Assembly (NCBI RefSeq): GCF_900090235.1
Contig: NZ_LT607750.1
Coordinates: forward strand, 1,562,501 to 1,626,500
Source: Micromonospora echinaurantiaca
GTDB lineage: Bacteria; Actinomycetota; Actinomycetes; Mycobacteriales; Micromonosporaceae
Direction: 5' to 3'
Length of the DNA: 64,000 nt
The notes under the pieces are model-generated. The model saw only the letters and a list, made by a program, of their open reading frames with translations. It made no database searches and was not told the DNA's origin. The position numbers were made by a program, and so were the translations under genes. Position 1 is the first letter of the stretch. The number at the start of each line of letters is the position of its first letter. Shown here in pieces: positions 59,585 through 64,000 of the stretch.

Positions 59585-62539
59585 GTGGTGGTCGGCGAGG
59601 TCGCTCCCCACTCCGGTGCGGCCGATGTGGACGTCGGTGGGGTGGCGGCGCCGCTGCTGATCGGCCGCGACGGGGACCTCGTCCGGCTGGGGCAGGTCCT
59701 CACCAACACCTCGGCACTGGTGCTGATCGAGGGGGAGGCCGGGGTCGGCAAGAGCCGCCTCCTGGACGAGTTCCTGTCGTCCCCCGCCGGCGCCGTCCAT
59801 TCCGCCCTGACGGCGGTCTGTCCGCCGCTGCACGAGCCGTACACGTTGGGACCGATCGTCGAGGCGCTCCTGGCAACCGACGTCGACACGGTGGCGAACC
59901 TGGACCTCAGTGGCCTCGCCGGTGCCTTGCGGCCGCTGTTCCCCGAGTGGGCAGAGCACCTGCCACCGGCTCCCGAGCCGGCGGAGGACGCGAGCGCCGC
60001 CCGCCACCGGGTGCTCCGGGCACTCGCCGAACTGCTCGACAAGCTGGGGGTGAACCTGCTCGTCGTCGACGACGCACAGTGGTCCGACGACGCGACCCGG
60101 GAGTTCCTGCTGTTCCTGGCCGAACGGTACGGGCAGGGGCCGAGCCTGGTGGTGGCCTACCGTCCGGAGGACCTGGTCGGGGACCCGTGGTTGCTGCACC
60201 TGTCGGGACGCCTCAGGCCACACCGCGCACGGCTCCGACTCGTCCTCAACCCGCTCGATGAGTCCGAGACCGCGGCGCTGGCCTCCTCGATGCTGGCCAA
60301 CCAGCGGCTCTCCGCCGAGTTCGCCCAGCATCTGCACGCGCACACCGAAGGGGTGCCCCTCGCCGTGGAGGAGTGTGTGCGACTCATGGCCCGACGCGGC
60401 GACCTGGTCCGCCGCGACCAGGGCTGGAAGCGGCTGCCACTGGACGAGATCGTGGTGCCCCCGACGGTGCGGGACACCGTGCTGGAGCACGCCAGCCGCC
60501 TGGACCAATCCACCCGATCGGTGCTACGAGCCGCCGCGGTCGTCGCCGACCCCATCGCCGAGCAGATGTTGTCGCAGATCAGCGAACTGCCGCCCGCCGA
60601 GTTCGCCGCCGGGCTGGCCGAGGCGATCGCGCACCGCCTGCTGCACCTCCGTGACCACCTCCGGGTGTCCTTCCGCCACGTGCTGGCTGGTCGGGCCATC
60701 TACGACGCCACCCCCGAGCGGGAACGTCGTACGCTGCACGAGCGCGCCGGGCGGGTGCTCGAAACCGTGACCCCGCGACCGCTGGCGCAGCTCGCGCGGC
60801 ACTTCCGCCACGCCGGTGACGGCAAGAGGTGGGGCAGGTACGCGGAACTCTCCGCGGACGTGGCGTTGGAGACCGGCGACGAGACGACAGCGGGCGCGCT
60901 GCTGCACGACGTGCTGACCAACGGCGACGTGCCGGCCGAGCAGATGTGCGTGCTGGTGGAGAAGGTGCCGTTCGGTTCCTTCACCGGTCCGGGTCGCCTG
61001 CGGGACCTCGCCGCCGCCGTCCGTCGGGTCCTCGGCCGGGGCGTACCCGATCCGGGTGTCGAGGCGAACCTGCGGTTCCAGCTCGCCCGGATCCTCAACG
61101 ACATGGAGGAGTTCGACGAGGCGCACGCCGAGCTGGAAAGGGCGCTGCCGCACCTCGATCGTCAGCGTGCCTCGCCCGCCGTCGCCATGATGCTGCTCGG
61201 CTGGCCGCGCGGCCGCCCACCGGCGGCTCGGCACCTGACCTGGCTGGACCGGGCGGCGGAGTTCGCGCGGTCACTGGAGCCGTCGGACCGGCTGCGCGTC
61301 GCGGCCGGCCGGGCTGCCGCCCTGCTGCAACTCGGTGACGAGCGTGGCTGGGTGGAGGCCGCGCACATGCCAACCGCGGCCCGGACCGTCAGGGACCGCC
61401 GGATCATCACCGTCGGCTACCTCAACTTCGGTGACGGGGCCATGCGGTGGGGGCGGTACGCGGAAGCCGGCCGCTGGCTCGCTACCGCGCGTCGCCTCGC
61501 GGTCGAGTACGAACAGGTCAGGATCACCGATCTCATCGACTCCACCCAGTTGCACCTCGACTGGTTCACCGGAGCCTGGGACGGCCTCGCGGAGCGGTCG
61601 GCGGCGCTGGCGGACACGGACGACTTCCACCCGGTCAGCCGGGTCGAGCCGATCATGATCAGCGGCCTGCTCCGGATGGCGGCCGGCGACCTCGTCCAGG
61701 CCGCCGAGGAGATCGAACGCGTCGTCGCCGGCGCGCGGGACGCCGGCGCCTGGGACACGGTCGCGGAGGCGGTGGCGACGTTGGTGCAGATCCGGCTGCG
61801 CGAGGGCCGGCCCGACGAGGCCCTGACGATCTCCCGGGACCCGTGCGAGGTCGTCGCGGAGAAAGGGGTCTGGCTCTGGGGCACCGACGTGGTGCCGGCC
61901 CGTGTCCAGGCCCTGCTCGCCGTCGGTGCCGTGCCGCAGGCACAGGACCTGGTCGAGGCGTTCGCCCGAGGGCTGGGCAGCGGGCGGCTGCCGGCACCGC
62001 AGGCCGCCGTGCTGGACTGCCGTGGCCTGCTCGCCGAGGCCGCCGGCGACCACGCCTCGGCGGCGGGCCTGTACGGGCAGGCCGCCGCGGCCTGGGCGGC
62101 GCTTCCCCGGCCGTACAGCGCGGCGCTGTCCCGCGAGCGGCAGGCAGGGTGCCTGATCCGGGCCGGTGCCGTCCCGGACGGGCTCGACCTGCTCACCGAC
62201 GTCCTGAGCGGATTGTCCTCCCTGCCGGCGAAGCTCGACGTGGACCGGGTCGCTCGCGTCCTGCGTGCGCACGGACGCCCGGTGCCGCGCGTGTGGCGCG
62301 GCGGCCGGAAGGGCTACGGGTCCGAGCTGTCGCCCCGCGAGTTGGAGGTCGTCGCCCTCGCGGCCGAAGGGCGGACGAACCGGGAGATCGCCGATGCCCT
62401 GCACCGCTCACACCACACCGTGGCCAGCCAGATGAAGTCGGCGATGCGCAAGCTCGGGGTCTCCTCGCGGGCGGCCCTGTCCGCCCGGGCGATCGCCACG
62501 GGACTGGTCTCCGAGCCGGGCACGGCGGCGGGCGACTGA
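59585..62539 (+). CDS. LuxR-family ATPase regulator (LAL type), second
   Basis: 984 residues. STAND-type ATPase with Walker A GEAGVGKSRLLDEF near residue 50 and Walker B LLVVDDAQWSDD near 160, a long helical/TPR-like region, and LuxR HTH at the end (LSPRELEVVALAAEGRTNRE; IADALHRSHHTVASQMKSAM). GTG 59585 or 59588 both possible; only a G-run resembles a ribosome site. May regulate the S8 proteases on either side. Confidence 0.9.
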   Translation: MVVGEVAPHSGAADVDVGGVAAPLLIGRDGDLVRLGQVLTNTSALVLIEGEAGVGKSRLLDEFLSSPAGAVHSALTAVCPPLHEPYTLGPIVEALLATDVDTVANLDLSGLAGALRPLFPEWAEHLPPAPEPAEDASAARHRVLRALAELLDKLGVNLLVVDDAQWSDDATREFLLFLAERYGQGPSLVVAYRPEDLVGDPWLLHLSGRLRPHRARLRLVLNPLDESETAALASSMLANQRLSAEFAQHLHAHTEGVPLAVEECVRLMARRGDLVRRDQGWKRLPLDEIVVPPTVRDTVLEHASRLDQSTRSVLRAAAVVADPIAEQMLSQISELPPAEFAAGLAEAIAHRLLHLRDHLRVSFRHVLAGRAIYDATPERERRTLHERAGRVLETVTPRPLAQLARHFRHAGDGKRWGRYAELSADVALETGDETTAGALLHDVLTNGDVPAEQMCVLVEKVPFGSFTGPGRLRDLAAAVRRVLGRGVPDPGVEANLRFQLARILNDMEEFDEAHAELERALPHLDRQRASPAVAMMLLGWPRGRPPAARHLTWLDRAAEFARSLEPSDRLRVAAGRAAALLQLGDERGWVEAAHMPTAARTVRDRRIITVGYLNFGDGAMRWGRYAEAGRWLATARRLAVEYEQVRITDLIDSTQLHLDWFTGAWDGLAERSAALADTDDFHPVSRVEPIMISGLLRMAAGDLVQAAEEIERVVAGARDAGAWDTVAEAVATLVQIRLREGRPDEALTISRDPCEVVAEKGVWLWGTDVVPARVQALLAVGAVPQAQDLVEAFARGLGSGRLPAPQAAVLDCRGLLAEAAGDHASAAGLYGQAAAAWAALPRPYSAALSRERQAGCLIRAGAVPDGLDLLTDVLSGLSSLPAKLDVDRVARVLRAHGRPVPRVWRGGRKGYGSELSPRELEVVALAAEGRTNREIADALHRSHHTVASQMKSAMRKLGVSSRAALSARAIATGLVSEPGTAAGD

Positions 62540-62613
62540 CCCGCGGGCGATCCGGATTGTTTCCCTCACCTGAGGGATCGCAGCACCGTCTCGCGGTTGA
62601 CCACGATGCTGGC

Positions 62614-62760
62614 ATGCCGCATCGCGATGACCCTGATCAGGACGAGACGACGTCGTCGGAGGCCGCCCGCCCGGCCGATGTACCCGGCGAGTCCCGCCCC
62701 GGGGCCGGACCGGGCGACGAGACCGACGTCGAGGACGACGACCGATATCTGCCGCTGTGA
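62614..62760 (+). CDS. possible small acidic protein
   Basis: 48 residues, strongly acidic (DDPDQDETTSSEAARPADV, then ETDVEDDDRYLPL). It fills most of the spacer between the LAL gene and the second protease. No ribosome site and no recognised family, so it may not be coding. Confidence 0.3.
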   Translation: MPHRDDPDQDETTSSEAARPADVPGESRPGAGPGDETDVEDDDRYLPL

Positions 62761-62807
62761 CCAGCCACGGTCGGCGTCCCCACCGTCCTCCCAGACGAGG
62801 AGCCACT

Positions 62808-64000
62808 ATGCGCCTTGCCCATCCGAGACGAAGAATCACGACCGTGGTGGTGGCCGCCGCGGCCACGGTACTCGCCCTGAACGGTGCCGCCACCGCGCTC
62901 CCGTCGACCACTCCGGACCCGCGGAACGCAGCCGCGGCGAAGGCCAAGATCCGCCCGCAGCTGCAGACCCAGTTGAGTGCCCGGGAGTCGACCGTGGACT
63001 TCTGGGTCTACTTCGACGCGAAGGCGGACCTGGCCAAGGCCAGCGCGATCACCGATTGGGACGCGCGCGGCACCGCGGTGGCCAAGGCCCTGCGGCAGGC
63101 CGCCGACGAGAGCCAGCGGGCGGTACGCGAGGAACTCTCCGCCTCCGGCGTCACCTACCGGAGCTTCTGGGCGACGAACGCGATCAAGGTGACCGGCGAC
63201 CAGGCCCTCGCCGAGCGGCTGGCTGCCAGGAGCGAGGTCAGTTCGCTGCTGCCGTCGTTCACGGTCGACCCGCCCCCGATCACCAAGGGTGTCGGCCGGC
63301 AGGCGGTCGACGCGGTCGAGTGGGGAGTCGCGAACATCAACGCCGACGACGTGTGGGACCAGTTCGGCGTACGCGGCGAGGACATCACGGTGGCCTCGAT
63401 CGACACCGGCGTCCAGTTCGACCACCCGGCGCTGGTGCGGCAGTACCGCGGCAACAAGGGCGACGGCGTGTTCGACCACAACTACAACTGGTTCGACGCG
63501 GCCGGCACCTGCGGCGGCGCGCCCTGCGACGGTGACGGGCACGGCACGCACACGATGGGCACCATGGTCGGCGACGACGGCGCCGACAACCGGATCGGGG
63601 TGGCCCCCGGAGCCCGGTGGATCGCGGCCAACGGCTGCTGCCCGGACGACGCCGCGCTGATCAGTTCCGGCCAGTGGCTGCTGGAGCCGACCGACCTGAA
63701 CGGGCAGAACCCGGATGCCAGCAAGCGGCCGCACATCATCAACAACTCGTGGGGCACCACCACCCCGTCGGACGCCCCGTTCCTGGAGGACATCAGCCTG
63801 GCGTGGACCGCGTCGGGCATCTTCGGCGTCTGGGCCAACGGCAACAACGGGCCGGGCTGCCGGACGAGTGGCGCCCCAGGCAGCCGGAAGATCAACTACT
63901 CGGTCGGGGCGTACGACTCCGACCACACGATCGCACCGTTCTCGTCGCGCGGGGCCGGCCAGGACGGCGAGATCAAGCCGAACCTCGCCGCGCCGGGCGT
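62808..64000 (+). CDS. secreted subtilisin-like (S8) serine protease (3' partial)
   Basis: At least 397 residues, cut by the window edge. Signal peptide (TTVVVAAAATVLALNGAATA), inhibitor-like propeptide (TVDFWVYFDAKADLAKASAI), then S8 motifs: Asp in VASIDTGVQFDHPAL near 205, His in GDGHGTHTMG near 245, the oxyanion Asn in IINNSWGTT, and the glycine-rich GVWANGNNGPGC. The catalytic Ser lies beyond the window. GAGGAG before ATG 62808. Confidence 0.92.
   Translation, partial: MRLAHPRRRITTVVVAAAATVLALNGAATALPSTTPDPRNAAAAKAKIRPQLQTQLSARESTVDFWVYFDAKADLAKASAITDWDARGTAVAKALRQAADESQRAVREELSASGVTYRSFWATNAIKVTGDQALAERLAARSEVSSLLPSFTVDPPPITKGVGRQAVDAVEWGVANINADDVWDQFGVRGEDITVASIDTGVQFDHPALVRQYRGNKGDGVFDHNYNWFDAAGTCGGAPCDGDGHGTHTMGTMVGDDGADNRIGVAPGARWIAANGCCPDDAALISSGQWLLEPTDLNGQNPDASKRPHIINNSWGTTTPSDAPFLEDISLAWTASGIFGVWANGNNGPGCRTSGAPGSRKINYSVGAYDSDHTIAPFSSRGAGQDGEIKPNLAAPG

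Noticed and set aside
62562..62577. Short palindrome TCCCTCACCTGAGGGA as a terminator after the LAL gene
   Set aside because: Stem of only 6-7 bp with a 2-4-nt loop and no supporting context; could equally be chance or an operator.
1..64000. CRISPR array, tRNA or rRNA genes, biosynthetic gene cluster or prophage
   Set aside because: No regularly spaced repeats, cloverleaf sequences, rRNA segments, PKS/NRPS modules or phage structural genes were seen while reading the window.

Overview
The window is high-GC DNA in which nearly every gene uses G/C at third codon positions, many genes start with GTG, several look leaderless, and adjacent genes often overlap by 4 bp. Together with two large LuxR-type ATPase regulators, F420/mycothiol-type enzyme families, a QcrA-type Rieske protein, secreted carbohydrate-active enzymes and long S8 proteases, this points to a filamentous actinobacterium, most likely of the Micromonosporaceae (Micromonospora or a relative). 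That placement is an inference from gene content. I see no rRNA, tRNA, CRISPR array or intact insertion sequence.

Layout. 1-11 kb: the 3' part of a Rieske cytochrome bc gene without the usual downstream qcrB, then mostly single-gene units (hemerythrin, P-loop kinase, SDR, MarR plus membrane protein, AraC/MFS divergent pair, RibD-like reductase, second AraC regulator, maleylpyruvate-isomerase-like and SMI1/KNR4 proteins). Decayed gene pieces lie between them: GlcG-like, LuxR helix-turn-helix and HAD. 11-18 kb: a tightly overlapping minus-strand operon (DUF6220 membrane protein, membrane-anchored multicopper oxidase, stand-alone HemA dimerisation-domain protein, MMPL exporter), divergent from a histidine kinase/response regulator pair. 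18-24.8 kb: small membrane proteins, a secreted AA10 LPMO, DUF1622 and YrhK proteins, a secreted phospholipase D-like protein, and a WYL-regulator fragment.

24.7-37.1 kb is the best-resolved system, a complete L-arabinose module: araB-araD, a YtfQRT/YjfF-type sugar ABC transporter with two permeases, araA, a secreted ricin-lectin/GH62 arabinofuranosidase and a LacI-family regulator. Four copies of a LacI-type palindrome (consensus TGTKANCGNTMACA) lie upstream of araB and of the GH62 gene and suggest one regulon: GH62 releases arabinose outside the cell, the ABC system imports it, and AraA-AraB-AraD convert it to D-xylulose 5-phosphate.

37-40 kb: a MarR regulator and a two-subunit SMR exporter with matched 14-bp palindromes at both promoters, then a class IV aminotransferase and a MerR regulator. 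40-44.3 kb: VOC protein, AlkD-like protein, an uncharacterised two-gene cassette containing an AbiEii-type nucleotidyltransferase, a possible ADP-ribosyltransferase-fold protein and an F420-dependent reductase-like protein. 44.4-51.4 kb: SNF2 helicase plus SWIM zinc-finger protein and a LuxR-type ATPase. 51.4-54.4 kb: cupin, DUF1330, SnoaL-like, and a DUF4097 gene divergent from a two-HTH regulator across a GTTGCA-rich spacer. 54.6-64 kb: two secreted S8 proteases flanking a TrmB/LuxR hybrid regulator and a second LuxR-type ATPase; the last protease runs off the window.

Functional names rest on motif and family recognition by eye; no database search was run.
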